From Granulosicoccus sp964498925 (GTDB taxonomy: Bacteria > Pseudomonadota > Gammaproteobacteria > Granulosicoccales > Granulosicoccaceae), in assembly GCA_964498925.1 (NCBI GenBank), contig CAZCKD010000011.1:1-35103 (forward strand): a stretch of 35,103 bases of DNA, in the 5' to 3' direction. A program made the translations under genes and the position numbers. This document shows positions 17,070 through 26,346 of the stretch, piece by piece. The notes under the pieces are model-generated. The model searched no databases and was not told the DNA's origin. It worked only from the letters and a program-made list of their open reading frames with translations. How positions within the stretch are numbered: position 1 is the stretch's first letter; each line of letters opens with the position of its first letter.

Positions 17070-17873
17070 TTATGAAACGATATTCTTTAGGGTTTCTTTG
17101 CAGCACGATGCACGAGAAATTTCCTCCGAGCTGAGTTCAACGGCCACAGCCGAGACCCCCCGAAGAACTAACAGTGGATCTCGAATGACCTTGGAATGCA
17201 TCATTGTTTCCAGCGTCTCTGAGTCCCCACCCGTCACAACGGTTGTCAAAGGACTGACGAGCTGTTCAGCCTCGAACACTAATCTATCCATTGCGCCAAC
17301 GGCGGCGAAACCTGTGCCGCCAGCAATACCGCCTGCCGTGTTGTTCGAAAAAGCACTGATGACGCCGTCTGCAGCGAATAGCGCTGAGGTGTACTTACCG
17401 AGTGAACGACGCATTGTATAAATTCCAGGCAGTATAGCTCCACCGAGATGCTGGCCTTCTGCGTTTACTAAATCGACTGTGGTGGCCGTGCCGGAATCGA
17501 TAACGCACAAAGCCCCCTCGAATTGAGCGCGTGCACCGATCATCGCTGCCCATCTATCGACACCAAAACTGGATGGGTCGGGGTAGCCATTCTTCAAACC
17601 GTTAAATTCAGCCTGGGACGCGATGGCAACCGGTTGAAAGCCGAAATTCGCACAGCAAAACGCATTAAGGTTTGGTAGCAAACCGCTACCGGCAACGTTA
17701 GAGACGTGCACACTCGTGGGTGTTCGGCCAGCCAGAGGCTTCAGCCAAATGTTCTCAAGCATTTCATGCAAAAAGACATCTCTCCACGCGAAGGTCTCCA
17801 ACGGCTGTATGCCGTTTTCATCCTCAATCGCGGATTTGCAACGTGAGTTGCCTATGTCTACCAGAATTCTCAT
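17070..17873 (-). CDS. coaX: Type III pantothenate kinase
   Basis: This 267-aa enzyme phosphorylates pantothenate in the first step of coenzyme A synthesis in the cytoplasm. It shows the family motifs of the ASKHA-fold kinase: VDIGNSRCK at 5-13 (phosphate loop), YPDPSSFGVDRWAA at 97-110, DSGTATTVD at 126-134 (catalytic Asp), and GGAILPG at 144-150. Length is normal. Its ATG overlaps the birA stop codon by 4 bases (ATGA), so the two are translationally coupled. This gene order is common in gammaproteobacteria. Confidence 0.93.
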   Translation of the reverse strand: MRILVDIGNSRCKSAIEDENGIQPLETFAWRDVFLHEMLENIWLKPLAGRTPTSVHVSNVAGSGLLPNLNAFCCANFGFQPVAIASQAEFNGLKNGYPDPSSFGVDRWAAMIGARAQFEGALCVIDSGTATTVDLVNAEGQHLGGAILPGIYTMRRSLGKYTSALFAADGVISAFSNNTAGGIAGGTGFAAVGAMDRLVFEAEQLVSPLTTVVTGGDSETLETMMHSKVIRDPLLVLRGVSAVAVELSSEEISRASCCKETLKNIVS

Positions 17874-18691
17874 ACGGTTGGCCTTATTGAAACATTCCCA
17901 CCGTAAACAGGATAGGTGGTACCAGAACGCTCTACTAGCAGCGCTCCCCGGTCATTGACACCACGAGCAATGGCTTGTTCCATAGATTGCTGTGATTGAA
18001 TATTAACTTCCTTGTCGACCAACCAATCAAGCGCATCCCACCGCTTGGCAAAAACCGACCAACCACTTTCATAAAATCGCTCATGCGCCGACATGACGCT
18101 CGCCGCTATTTTACCGATCAAGCGATCTCGCTGCTGTGAATCCTCCATCACTCCGCAGGAGACCAAGGAGGTGGCACCAATGCCTAAATCCAGCACATCA
18201 GGGTCATGTAAAAAGTTAATCCCGATTCCCGTCAGAACCTGAGTTGCGGCCTGTGTTCCCCGAGTATCCGTAGGTGTATTAATTTCTGTGAGCAAACCAC
18301 CTATTTTAGCCCCGTCAACGAGTACATCATTAGGCCACTTAAGCTGTACCGGTATGTCTGCAAAATCCTGAAGAGCATCCGCAACGCCGATCCCTGTCAC
18401 CAAACTAAGCCCAAGCAGCTCCTGCATCGGCTTGTCGGTGGTTGAGAGTATCGAAAACGTAATGTTACCGGGCTTGGTTTGCCAGGTTTTTCCTCGTCTG
18501 GCGATCCCGGCTGTTTGCCAATCAGTGGCACATAGATGCGGGCCGACCGTTTCAGGAGCCTTGCCCATAAATTGATCACGCAACCAGACACTGGTGGAGT
18601 CAATATCTGCAAATAAATGCAATTCGACATCACTGTGGTTCTGCTGTCGCAGTTCGTCGACGATCAGATGTTCCTGCGGAGCCTTCGTCAT
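17870..18691 (-). CDS. birA: Biotin--[acetyl-CoA-carboxylase] ligase, monofunctional
   Basis: The 273-aa protein attaches biotin to the carboxyl carrier protein of acetyl-CoA carboxylase. The core contains DSTS at 31-34 and KWPNDVLVDGAKIGGLLTE at 118-136, with the catalytic Lys in the family-typical place. There is no N-terminal helix-turn-helix, so it is not expected to repress biotin genes. The biotin/AMP loop is unusual: the GRGRRG of E. coli BirA reads GIARRG here (62-67), keeping the second Arg pair but losing the first Arg and a Gly. The gene overlaps the M61 peptidase stop and the coaX start by 4 bases each. Confidence 0.9.
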   Translation of the reverse strand: MTKAPQEHLIVDELRQQNHSDVELHLFADIDSTSVWLRDQFMGKAPETVGPHLCATDWQTAGIARRGKTWQTKPGNITFSILSTTDKPMQELLGLSLVTGIGVADALQDFADIPVQLKWPNDVLVDGAKIGGLLTEINTPTDTRGTQAATQVLTGIGINFLHDPDVLDLGIGATSLVSCGVMEDSQQRDRLIGKIAASVMSAHERFYESGWSVFAKRWDALDWLVDKEVNIQSQQSMEQAIARGVNDRGALLVERSGTTYPVYGGNVSIRPTV

Positions 18692-20619
18692 GAGTCGCTG
18701 TCGCTCGCACCCGCACCTGCACCCGCACCCGAACTAGTACTGGAACCCCCACTGGAGTTCCTGGCCGAACCCTGTTCCTGCTCAACGGGTTTTAGCAAAG
18801 CCGTTGAATCATCTGCAGCTAAGCGCGAATCAGCTAACCATTGCTCAACCGCTTTTTTATCTTCAATTTGAAGAACCGCTGTGTCACGAGGTGCAGACTC
18901 AACCGGTAGCGCCGTTTCGTGCAATCGACCCAAACGAAAGTAATGAACCGGTAAGGAATCAGCATCGGCATATCGCCGAAGCTGTGCATCCAACTCTGCT
19001 TTACTTATGGATAAATGATTTATCGCAACGATGATGTCACCTGCTGACAATCCCGCTTTCGCGGCAGGCCCACCGCTCATCAACTGAGCTATTCTCATGC
19101 CGCCTGGCGCATCAACAACATTGGCACCGAGCCACGGATAAACCGTTGCAGCCTTCGTCGATGAGCTACTGCGATTGCCCCCCATGTCACTACTGGAAAG
19201 TCGTTCGCTCCACTCAATCGACACACCCAATGTCGTCAAAGCCTCTTTTATAGGCAGATCTTCCGTGGAATATAAAACGCGATCGAAGAAATCCGTAAGA
19301 TCTGTATTCAGTAGTTGAGCAGCCAGACGCTGCGGTTCATCTTCTGCGATACCTGCTTCGTTATGCAGCCAGCGCTGCCACAGAGCACGCATCAAATTAT
19401 CCAGACTCATCGAACTATGGGATGTCTTCCTAAGCAGAGCATCCAGGCATAGTGCAATCAAGGCACCTTTGGCGTAATAGCTGACAATGGCGTTAGGCGC
19501 GTTTTCATCCTGCTTATAAAATTTATTCCACGCATCAAAACTGGAATCAGTGACCGTTTGAGACTGACGCCCCTGCCCTCTCTGAACACGGGTGAGCGTT
19601 TTTGAAAGCAAGCCTAAATACCTATCTGTGTCGATCAGACCGGTTCGAGCTAATACAAGATCGTCGTAATAAGACGTCATGCCTTCAAAGAACCAGAGTA
19701 GTTCGGTGTACGACTCTGAAGTTAAATCGAAGGGAACGAACTTAGCGGGTTTGATGCGTTTAACGTTCCAGGTATGAAAATACTCATGACTACACAGGCC
19801 GAGAAAATCCAGATATTTATCGGCGACTTTGGTTTCGCCAACAACAGGTAGATTCTCCCGGGTAATCATAAGAGCTGTGGAGGCACGATGTTCCAAACCG
19901 CCATAGCCTGCATCTACAACCATCACCATGAACACGTAGTGCTCGACCGGTGCTGGCATGCCAAAGAAATTAATTTGATACTCACAAATTCGGGTTAAGT
20001 CATCGATGACACGCTGCTCATCGAAATGGCAATCGCCCGTCAAAACGACTTCGTGTTTCACGCCACAGGCTAAAAAGCTTAACCGTTTAAAGGTGCCTAA
20101 TTCCACCGGATGATCGATGAGTTCATCGTAGTCAGCAGCGGAGTAGCGTCCAAAGCCCGCCTTATCAATGTCCACCGCAGTCAATGTGGTTGAAAGTTCG
20201 AACAGCTGCTCTGCATCGTGAGACGGCCTGACAATAGTGACGGAATGCTCGCTATTCTCCTGACCGTCCGCAGACAAAAACACACTGGTGCCATTAAAAA
20301 AGGCGTGTGTCTGATCAACATGCGCAGCGCGGACGGAAAGGTCCCACGCATACACTCGGTAGTTCAATGTCACCTGAGTTAATCCGGAGGCGAGCTGCCA
20401 CGTCGACTTATCAATCTTGGTGATGGGGACATCCCGGCCTGCAGAATTTGCCTTGAGACTGACGATATTCCGGGAAAAGTCCCGAATCATGTAGCTACCG
20501 GGAATCCAATTCGGCAGACGGAATATCTGCCCCTCCAAGGCTGGGCTGTCTAAACTGAGTGACACATCAATGATGTGCTCAGCAGCCTGATCAAAGCTAA
20601 CCGTATATTTTGATGACAT
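18688..20619 (-). CDS. M61 family metallopeptidase with PDZ domain
   Basis: The 643-aa protein resembles M61 glycyl aminopeptidases. An N-terminal beta domain (NWIPGSYMIRDFSRN) precedes the zinc site HEYFHTWNVKRIKP (HEXXH at 278-282) and the downstream WFFEGMTSYYDD with Glu312 as the third ligand. A PDZ domain is at about 500-585 (GPAAKAGLSAGDIIVAIN). No signal peptide is visible, so a cytoplasmic location is likely. The last 25 residues are low complexity (Ser/Gly/Ala) from a hexamer DNA repeat. It heads a coupled run of three genes with birA and coaX. Confidence 0.88.
   Translation of the reverse strand: MSSKYTVSFDQAAEHIIDVSLSLDSPALEGQIFRLPNWIPGSYMIRDFSRNIVSLKANSAGRDVPITKIDKSTWQLASGLTQVTLNYRVYAWDLSVRAAHVDQTHAFFNGTSVFLSADGQENSEHSVTIVRPSHDAEQLFELSTTLTAVDIDKAGFGRYSAADYDELIDHPVELGTFKRLSFLACGVKHEVVLTGDCHFDEQRVIDDLTRICEYQINFFGMPAPVEHYVFMVMVVDAGYGGLEHRASTALMITRENLPVVGETKVADKYLDFLGLCSHEYFHTWNVKRIKPAKFVPFDLTSESYTELLWFFEGMTSYYDDLVLARTGLIDTDRYLGLLSKTLTRVQRGQGRQSQTVTDSSFDAWNKFYKQDENAPNAIVSYYAKGALIALCLDALLRKTSHSSMSLDNLMRALWQRWLHNEAGIAEDEPQRLAAQLLNTDLTDFFDRVLYSTEDLPIKEALTTLGVSIEWSERLSSSDMGGNRSSSSTKAATVYPWLGANVVDAPGGMRIAQLMSGGPAAKAGLSAGDIIVAINHLSISKAELDAQLRRYADADSLPVHYFRLGRLHETALPVESAPRDTAVLQIEDKKAVEQWLADSRLAADDSTALLKPVEQEQGSARNSSGGSSTSSGAGAGAGASDSDS
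18707..18730. repeat. Hexanucleotide repeat in the 3' end of the M61 peptidase gene
   Basis: Four tandem copies of GCACCC, one with a T in the last position, lie 20 bases inside the stop codon. On the coding strand they give alternating Gly-Ala. Gain or loss of a unit would change tail length by two residues and keep the frame. Confidence 0.7.
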
Positions 20620-20748
20620 AGGTTTTTACATCTTCGGGCCGCATGGACCGGATTAAATAAACACAATAATGCGATAGCGTAGAACACTCTAGCGACCTTG
20701 ACGACTTACGCTCGCTATACTGTTGCGATCACTGACACAAAACACCGC

Positions 20749-21330
20749 ATGAACGACTTACTCGAAGCACTACATAACCGCCACTCAATACCTGCCAACC
20801 AACTTATTGAACCGGCTCCTAATGACGAGCAACTCAACGACATCCTTAAGTGCGCTGCGACCGCACCGGATCATGGCAAGTTGCGCCCCTGGCGATTTAT
20901 CGTAATTCGCGGTGATGCGAGGCATGCGCTGGCAGATGTTTTCGTGGACGCTGCAAAAGAGCGTGAACCGGCTATCGACCCTGAAAAACTGACAAAGCTT
21001 GCAAGCAAGCCACTTCGTTCACCTCTTATTGTCGTTATTGTAACAACGGTGACTCCTGATCATCCAAAAGCACCTGTGATCGAACAGACTCTTTCTGCTG
21101 GAGCTGCAGTGCAATTGATGCAGCTTGGCGCGAGTGCCACAGGCTTCGGTTCCATCTGGCTTTCAGGCGCTAATGCCTATGATGAAAACGTAAAGTCGGC
21201 TCTGGGTATCGATCGCAAGGATCAAATTGCCGGGTTTCTCTATCTGGGAACACCAGATGATGGCAGGGTCGTCAGAAAGAGACCTGACATCGAAGAACAC
21301 GTCAGTCATTGGACAGCACCGCTTAGCTAG
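20749..21330 (+). CDS. YdjA-like nitroreductase family protein
   Basis: The 193-aa protein is a small FMN-binding nitroreductase resembling E. coli YdjA. It has an N-terminal LLEALHNRHSIPANQLIEPAP, then CAATAPDHGKLRPWRFIVI, QTLSAGAAVQLMQLGASATGFGSIWLSGA, and FLYLGTP near the end. Members reduce nitro groups or quinone-like compounds with NAD(P)H; the natural substrate is not known. I prefer ATG 20749. A TTG at 20698 would extend the protein by 17 residues without family support, and a TATACT box at 20716-20721 could place the transcript start just before the ATG. No Shine-Dalgarno is evident. Confidence 0.84.
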   Translation: MNDLLEALHNRHSIPANQLIEPAPNDEQLNDILKCAATAPDHGKLRPWRFIVIRGDARHALADVFVDAAKEREPAIDPEKLTKLASKPLRSPLIVVIVTTVTPDHPKAPVIEQTLSAGAAVQLMQLGASATGFGSIWLSGANAYDENVKSALGIDRKDQIAGFLYLGTPDDGRVVRKRPDIEEHVSHWTAPLS

Positions 21331-21443
21331 CTGAGTCCACACGTTAATTCAGGCCATGTAACAGGTATTCATAAGCGAGTACCGGTTCGCACTCATTTGC
21401 CGAGCCTCGTCAGAACTTCGCTTGGACTGTCGATAAAACAGTC

Positions 21444-22100
21444 ATGCCTGGAATCTGTCAAACCCTCTTCTGCTCAAAAACTGCCCGTAAATGGTGTGCA
21501 GCGGCAGCCTTGTTCTCAATGGGCCTGCCCTGCCTGGCGGGCGACGGCATGTTCATGCACCGAGCCGCCGATGGCAGTGTCACCTTCAGTGATGCGCCGA
21601 TGGTTAACGGCAAAATTGTCCGAACCAGCTATTTAAACCTTGTCAGATCTCCTTCAGGCAGCAACCCCTGTCGTGGACTGACGCACGCGCAGCTTGATGC
21701 AAAAGGACATTCCTTTAATTCAGAATTTATCAAGGCAGCAGCTCAGTACTCAGTGGACCCCGCTCTTCTGAAAGCCGTCGCAAGAGCAGAGTCTTGTTTT
21801 GACCCGACAGCTGAATCACATGCCGGTGCTAAGGGTTTAATGCAATTAATGCCATCGACAGCCAAAGCCATGGGTGTGAGCAATATTTTCGATAGCAAAC
21901 AAAACCTGACAGGCGGCGCTCAATATCTGGCTGCTATGTTGGCGAGATATTCTTCAGATACTCATCTAGCGTTGGCTGCCTACAATGCAGGCCCCGGGAA
22001 CGTGGACAAATATAAGGGCGTGCCACCCTTTGCTGAGACACGTCAGTACATCAATACGGTCAAAGCATTTCACGAACAATACGCTGGACATTTCCGTTAG
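21444..22100 (+). CDS. Lytic transglycosylase (SLT domain)
   Basis: The 218-aa exported protein begins with a signal peptide (KWCAAAALFSMGLPCLA). A short DUF4124-like stretch (MHRAADGSVTFSDAP, 38-52) is followed by a lysozyme-like SLT domain. The catalytic Glu116 lies in AVARAESCFDP. GLMQLMPSTAKAMG, NLTGGAQYL and ALAAYNAGPGNV are the remaining signature blocks. It should cleave peptidoglycan glycan strands in the periplasm. The start is set by the signal peptide; no strong Shine-Dalgarno is seen. Confidence 0.88.
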   Translation: MPGICQTLFCSKTARKWCAAAALFSMGLPCLAGDGMFMHRAADGSVTFSDAPMVNGKIVRTSYLNLVRSPSGSNPCRGLTHAQLDAKGHSFNSEFIKAAAQYSVDPALLKAVARAESCFDPTAESHAGAKGLMQLMPSTAKAMGVSNIFDSKQNLTGGAQYLAAMLARYSSDTHLALAAYNAGPGNVDKYKGVPPFAETRQYINTVKAFHEQYAGHFR

Positions 22101-22218
22101 TCATCGGTGCTAACTGAACTGATCGCCACGCTCATCACACTTTGCTACGACTATCCATCGTGTGGCCAGTCTATACTTGCTGCCATCCTAACTATTACGA
22201 TTGGCCGTACTGTCCATC

Positions 22219-23883
22219 ATGTCTAAATCAGAGCCACCTGTTGAAGCCAGCAATTTCATTCGCAACATTATCGATAACGATATTGCGAATGGTAAAAATG
22301 ACGGGAAGGTTGTTACGCGATTTCCACCCGAGCCGAATGGCTATTTGCACATTGGTCATGCGAAATCCATCTGCTTGAATTTTGGAACGGCCATTCGCTA
22401 CAACGGCCAATGTAATCTTCGCTTCGACGATACGAACCCGACGAAAGAAAACGAAGAGTACGCCAACGCGATCAAAGACGACGTTAGCTGGCTGGGCTTC
22501 GAATGGAATGAGCTGCGTCATGCATCCGATTATTTCGATACTCTTTTTGAATACGCCTGTGAATTAATCCGGCAGGGCAAAGCCTACGTCGATAGCAGCA
22601 GCGCCGAAGAAATGCGCGAACTTCGCGGCACTCTCACAGAGCCAGGCACGGACAGCCCATACCGAAATCGAAGCGTCGAAGAAAATCTTGATCTGTTTAA
22701 TCGCATGAAAGCCGGTGAGTTCGACGATGGGGCTCATGTGCTTAGAGCTAAAATTGATATGAGTTCCGGCAACATCAATTTGCGCGACCCGGCGCTGTAT
22801 CGTATTCGCAAAGTGAATCACGTCAGGACGGGCGACAAGTGGTCTATTTACCCGATGTACGACTACACGCACTGCGTATCGGACGCCATCGAAAACATCA
22901 CGCATTCCTTGTGCACGCTTGAATTTGAAGATCACAGACCTCTGTACGATTGGGTGCTGGATCAGCTGGAAACGGAGTCGCACCCGCAGCAAATCGAATT
23001 TGCCCGACTGGCACTCGAGTACACCATGATGAGTAAACGACGCCTCATCGAATTGGTTGAAGAAAAACACGTCAATGGTTGGGACGACCCTCGCATGCCT
23101 ACACTGGTGGGAATGCGCCGTCGCGGCTATACACCAGAGTCACTGCGCGAATTTTGCGAAAAAATCGGTATCACTAAAAACGATGCCTGGATTGAGATGC
23201 AGGTGCTTGAGGGCACGATTCGCGACCAGCTCAACACCGAGGCTCCCAGACGCATGGCCGTGCTAGATCCCATCAAGGTCGTCATCACCGATCTGCCGGA
23301 AGGTCATGAGCAAATGATGGACTTTGCTAATCACCCTCAAAATGAAGCCGCCGGACGACGCGAAGTACCGTTTACCCGTGAGGTCTACATCGATCGGGAT
23401 GATTTCGCAGAAGTGCCTCCTCCAAAATATCAGCGGCTCATCCCGGGCGGTGAGGTGCGACTGCGCGGCTCCTACGTCATCAAATGTAATGACATTATTA
23501 AAGACAGTGATGGAAACGTCACAGAGCTGCATTGCACCCACGACGCAAACACCTTAGGTAAAAAGCCGGAAGGACGAAAAGTGAAAGGCGTCATTCACTG
23601 GGTTTCTGCCAGCCATGGCGTTTCCGCCGAGGTTCGCCTTTACAACCCGCTGTTCAATACGCCAGACCCTGCCAAGGCCGAATCACTCACTGCTGTCTTA
23701 GCTGACGACTCTGAAATTATCATGAGCAACTGCTTCGTGGAGCCTGCCTTGCAAAATGCAGCTCCTGAACAGCACTTCCAGTTTGAGCGCATCGGCTATT
23801 TTGTGGCCGATAGAAAAGACTATTCATCTGAAAAGCCCGTCTTCAACAGAACAGTCACTCTTCGAGATACTTGGGCGAAATAA
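22219..23883 (+). CDS. glnS: Glutamine--tRNA ligase
   Basis: The 554-aa protein has the same length as E. coli GlnRS and the class I synthetase motifs. RFPPEPNGYLHIGHAKS holds the HIGH sequence, and the KMSKS loop is MMSKRRL. Other GlnRS-specific blocks are LRFDDTNPTKE, YPMYDYTHCVSDAIE and WDDPRMPTLVGMRRRGY. The C-terminal beta-barrel anticodon-binding part is intact (GEVRLRGSYVIKC). It charges tRNA-Gln in the cytoplasm. ATG 22219 is chosen; a TTG 18 bases upstream is less likely. No Shine-Dalgarno is obvious. Confidence 0.95.
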   Translation: MSKSEPPVEASNFIRNIIDNDIANGKNDGKVVTRFPPEPNGYLHIGHAKSICLNFGTAIRYNGQCNLRFDDTNPTKENEEYANAIKDDVSWLGFEWNELRHASDYFDTLFEYACELIRQGKAYVDSSSAEEMRELRGTLTEPGTDSPYRNRSVEENLDLFNRMKAGEFDDGAHVLRAKIDMSSGNINLRDPALYRIRKVNHVRTGDKWSIYPMYDYTHCVSDAIENITHSLCTLEFEDHRPLYDWVLDQLETESHPQQIEFARLALEYTMMSKRRLIELVEEKHVNGWDDPRMPTLVGMRRRGYTPESLREFCEKIGITKNDAWIEMQVLEGTIRDQLNTEAPRRMAVLDPIKVVITDLPEGHEQMMDFANHPQNEAAGRREVPFTREVYIDRDDFAEVPPPKYQRLIPGGEVRLRGSYVIKCNDIIKDSDGNVTELHCTHDANTLGKKPEGRKVKGVIHWVSASHGVSAEVRLYNPLFNTPDPAKAESLTAVLADDSEIIMSNCFVEPALQNAAPEQHFQFERIGYFVADRKDYSSEKPVFNRTVTLRDTWAK

Positions 23884-24206
23884 TCCGAGTTCTGACAGGT
23901 TTACAGAACGTAACACGCTCAAGGATGAGCCGGAAAATTCAGTAAAAAGAAGGCGTAACACATTTATTGCCCCCGTCTGGTCACCTCGTTCCTCTCCATA
24001 CCTTGTCTCACCTCCCCTTTAGAGACTAAAAAAAGTTTCTAAAGAAGTCGCAGTTCAGTTTGACGGACTCCAATCTAGCGACTATTAAAAATGGTGTCAC
24101 GTTTGTCGAAGTGGTGACGCCAATGAGCAGAAACTCATGTTTTTGCAGGCTAGCTTTTCTCCACCGACACTCGTCTATCCCTTTGAATATGATGGTGAGA
24201 GAACAT
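23884..24206 (+). other. Intergenic region between glnS and the LysM lipoprotein gene
   Basis: No credible gene is seen. GTTCTG (23889-23894) and CAGAAC (23904-23909) form a short stem right after glnS without a T-run. A second imperfect hairpin sits around 24019-24040 (TAGAGACT / AGTTTCTA with one G-T pair). The lipoprotein frame is open through part of this region, but the stretch does not look like coding sequence. Confidence 0.4.
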
Positions 24207-25844
24207 ATGCCCAACCACAACCCAAAGATTTTCACGAAAAGTCTGCTGGCAGTCGCCGTACTGTCACTCAGCGGCTGTGCATCCTCTCCACCAAAAATGG
24301 ACAATGTGGATCTTAGCCCGATTGGCGAAGGTATCCTGACAGCAGGTCGAGCAACAGCTGAAGTGGGTGTCCACGCATGGGATGTCAGCATGTACCTGCT
24401 TGGCTTCTCCGACAAACTGGTCAGAGAAGACGAAGAGAGCGAGGTGGCAGAGGCTGACCTGGATCTTGAAGGTGAAGAATTCGGAGACGATGAATTCTTC
24501 ATGGACGATCTGGATGATATCGACGCCGCCATGCTCGAAGACGACGATTTAATGTCTGAAGATTCCTTGAACCCGATTGACATCGAGAACGCTACGGCAA
24601 ACTTTGACGATGTCTTTGAAGTAGACGGTGACGGTGAGGAACTGGCAGAAGTTGATGTTTTCGGAGATGAGGAAGAAGTCCTCAATGAAGAGCTGGCCAG
24701 TGCTGAGGAGTTCGGTGACGACGTCATTAACCCTCTCTTAGACGAGACCTCAGATCAAAGCTTCATCACTGAAGACGAATTTTCCAGCCTCGTACCTTCA
24801 GATTCAGAAGAAGTGGGACTTAATGAAGTAGAAGTTGCTGCTTCAGACTCACGAACAGAACTGCCTTCAAGCGAAGAGTACATCCACCACGTATCTCCAA
24901 ACGAAACTCTGTGGGATATCGCTAAGAAGACAACGGGTGATGCAACCAACTGGCATGTACTGGCTGACGTCAACAACCTGAACCAGAACGCGGCAGTATT
25001 TGAAGGTCAGAAGCTCATTATTCCAACGAAAATGCTGAAGCCTGATTTCCTCGATGATGCTATCGAAGTGGTAGAGCCGGTTGATGTCGCGAGCAACGAC
25101 ATTCTGATCGATACTTCTAACATCGGCGGAAAGAACGTACCGCTTAGTGCAAGTACTTCCACAGCTCCTGCAGCGCCGGCAGCGGCACTTCCTTCAGGTG
25201 GCGAATCTATCTCGCTTAACGCTGGCGAGACACTTTGGGACTTCGCCAAGCGAACAACAGGCGATGCCACAAACTGGAAGGTCATTGCAGGTCACAACAG
25301 CTTTACAGACAAGCAAGCCGTATTGGTTCAGCCAGGCCAGAAAATCCTGGTTCCTGAAGCGCTGATTAAGCCAGACTTCAATATGGCTGTCGCTCCTAAG
25401 GTTGAGAAGAAAGGCACAGAGGCGCAACGTGCTGAAGTCATGGCAGCTATCGAGAAAGCGAATAAATCAGCGATTGCTGCCAGTGGTGAGCTGATTGCCG
25501 AAGCATCTACATTGAGCAACGCACCGACGCTAGCTGATGAAACGCAGCCAATCACAATCGTTGAAGCGACGTTCAAGACTGATCCTACAGAGCAGCCGAT
25601 CAACATCGCTACAGACGTTCCTCCAGTACGACCTATCCCTACCCCGCAGCCAGACTTCTCTCAGGTCATGGTAAGCGGCACGTACTACCCGAAAGCGATC
25701 TACAACGACGCAAACCTGTCCGCTCCGTTGTTGCTTCGAGTGTCTCCAGGAACCTCCCTGAAGGTTTCCAAGGCCGTTGGAGACTGGTTCGAAGTAGAAA
25801 CCAGCAAAGGCGTAGGCTACCTGCACAAGCGCGACATCAAGTGA
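24207..25844 (+). CDS. Lipoprotein with acidic linker, two LysM domains and SH3-like domain
   Basis: The 545-aa protein has a lipobox LSLSGC (Cys24). A very acidic segment (about 72-225) is followed by two LysM domains (225-275 and 334-384, each with ETLWDxAKxTTGDATNW) and a C-terminal SH3-like domain (487-543, SGTYYPKAIYND...VGYLHKRD). LysM domains bind peptidoglycan, so it probably bridges a membrane and the cell wall. I chose ATG 24207 because it gives a compact signal peptide and has GAGAG 5 bases upstream; ATG 24189 or 24192 are possible. Its C-terminal domain is paralogous to the next plus-strand gene. The exact role is unknown. Confidence 0.8.
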   Translation: MPNHNPKIFTKSLLAVAVLSLSGCASSPPKMDNVDLSPIGEGILTAGRATAEVGVHAWDVSMYLLGFSDKLVREDEESEVAEADLDLEGEEFGDDEFFMDDLDDIDAAMLEDDDLMSEDSLNPIDIENATANFDDVFEVDGDGEELAEVDVFGDEEEVLNEELASAEEFGDDVINPLLDETSDQSFITEDEFSSLVPSDSEEVGLNEVEVAASDSRTELPSSEEYIHHVSPNETLWDIAKKTTGDATNWHVLADVNNLNQNAAVFEGQKLIIPTKMLKPDFLDDAIEVVEPVDVASNDILIDTSNIGGKNVPLSASTSTAPAAPAAALPSGGESISLNAGETLWDFAKRTTGDATNWKVIAGHNSFTDKQAVLVQPGQKILVPEALIKPDFNMAVAPKVEKKGTEAQRAEVMAAIEKANKSAIAASGELIAEASTLSNAPTLADETQPITIVEATFKTDPTEQPINIATDVPPVRPIPTPQPDFSQVMVSGTYYPKAIYNDANLSAPLLLRVSPGTSLKVSKAVGDWFEVETSKGVGYLHKRDIK

Positions 25845-25876
25845 TTTAAAGTCCCAAGCTGATTTATCAGCAAACG

Positions 25877-25913
25877 AAAAAGCCTGATCTGGCAACGGAT
25901 CAGGCTTTTTTTT
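25877..25913 (+). terminator. Strong rho-independent terminator
   Basis: AAAAAGCCTGATC (25877-25889) pairs with GATCAGGCTTTTT (25898-25910) around an 8-base loop. A run of eight T follows the GC part. It lies 32 bases after the LysM lipoprotein stop. Confidence 0.93.
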
Positions 25914-25938
25914 CGCCCTAAATTAAGTACTTACAACC

Positions 25939-26033
25939 GGGTCGGACCATGAATCCCCGCTGGGGGTCGGACCACGAAAGTTGAGACTAAATCGGATTGC
26001 AAAGGGTCACCCCACGGCTAGGTCGGACCATGA
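25939..26033 (+). repeat. Cluster of GGTCGGACC repeats
   Basis: Three direct copies of GGTCGGACCAYGA begin at 25940, 25965 and 26021, with a shortened relative (GGGTCACCCCACG) at 26004. The core GGTCGGACC also occurs in inverse orientation inside coding sequence at 26493-26501, 26841-26849 and 30274-30282. The rest of the 25914-26346 gap shows no gene. This may be a REP-like or decayed mobile repeat. Confidence 0.65.
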
Positions 26034-26346
26034 GCACGTCAAACCGCTCACGCCCAGCACCCACCAAAACCCCATCCGTCAGCCAATCAAAATTGACGGC
26101 CAGTCCACGATTCGCCCACCGCGCTCCACAGATTGCGCGCTACTTCTCCCTTAACCCCTGAAGAAACGGCAGTCCCTCACATCCGCTATCGAGATTTATC
26201 GAGACAATTCGCCCCCTAGTTAACGAGCACAGACCGCCCACATACGGTCAGCTGTTAACGACTGTCTTGTCGAGAGCTGCCTCGGAATGAAATTGAGTTC
26301 GTTCTGATGCGAGCTCAGTAGATCAATGAACGCGGAAAGCTGAGCA

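Noticed and set aside
20698..20721. TTGACG...TATACT as a full promoter before the nitroreductase gene
   Set aside because: The spacing is only 12 bases, too short for a sigma-70 promoter; only the -10-like box is kept as a hint.
24026..24727. Long minus-strand frame rich in Ser opposite the LysM lipoprotein gene
   Set aside because: Its Ser-rich composition is the mirror of the Asp/Glu codons of the acidic region on the plus strand; it has no domain or ribosome site.
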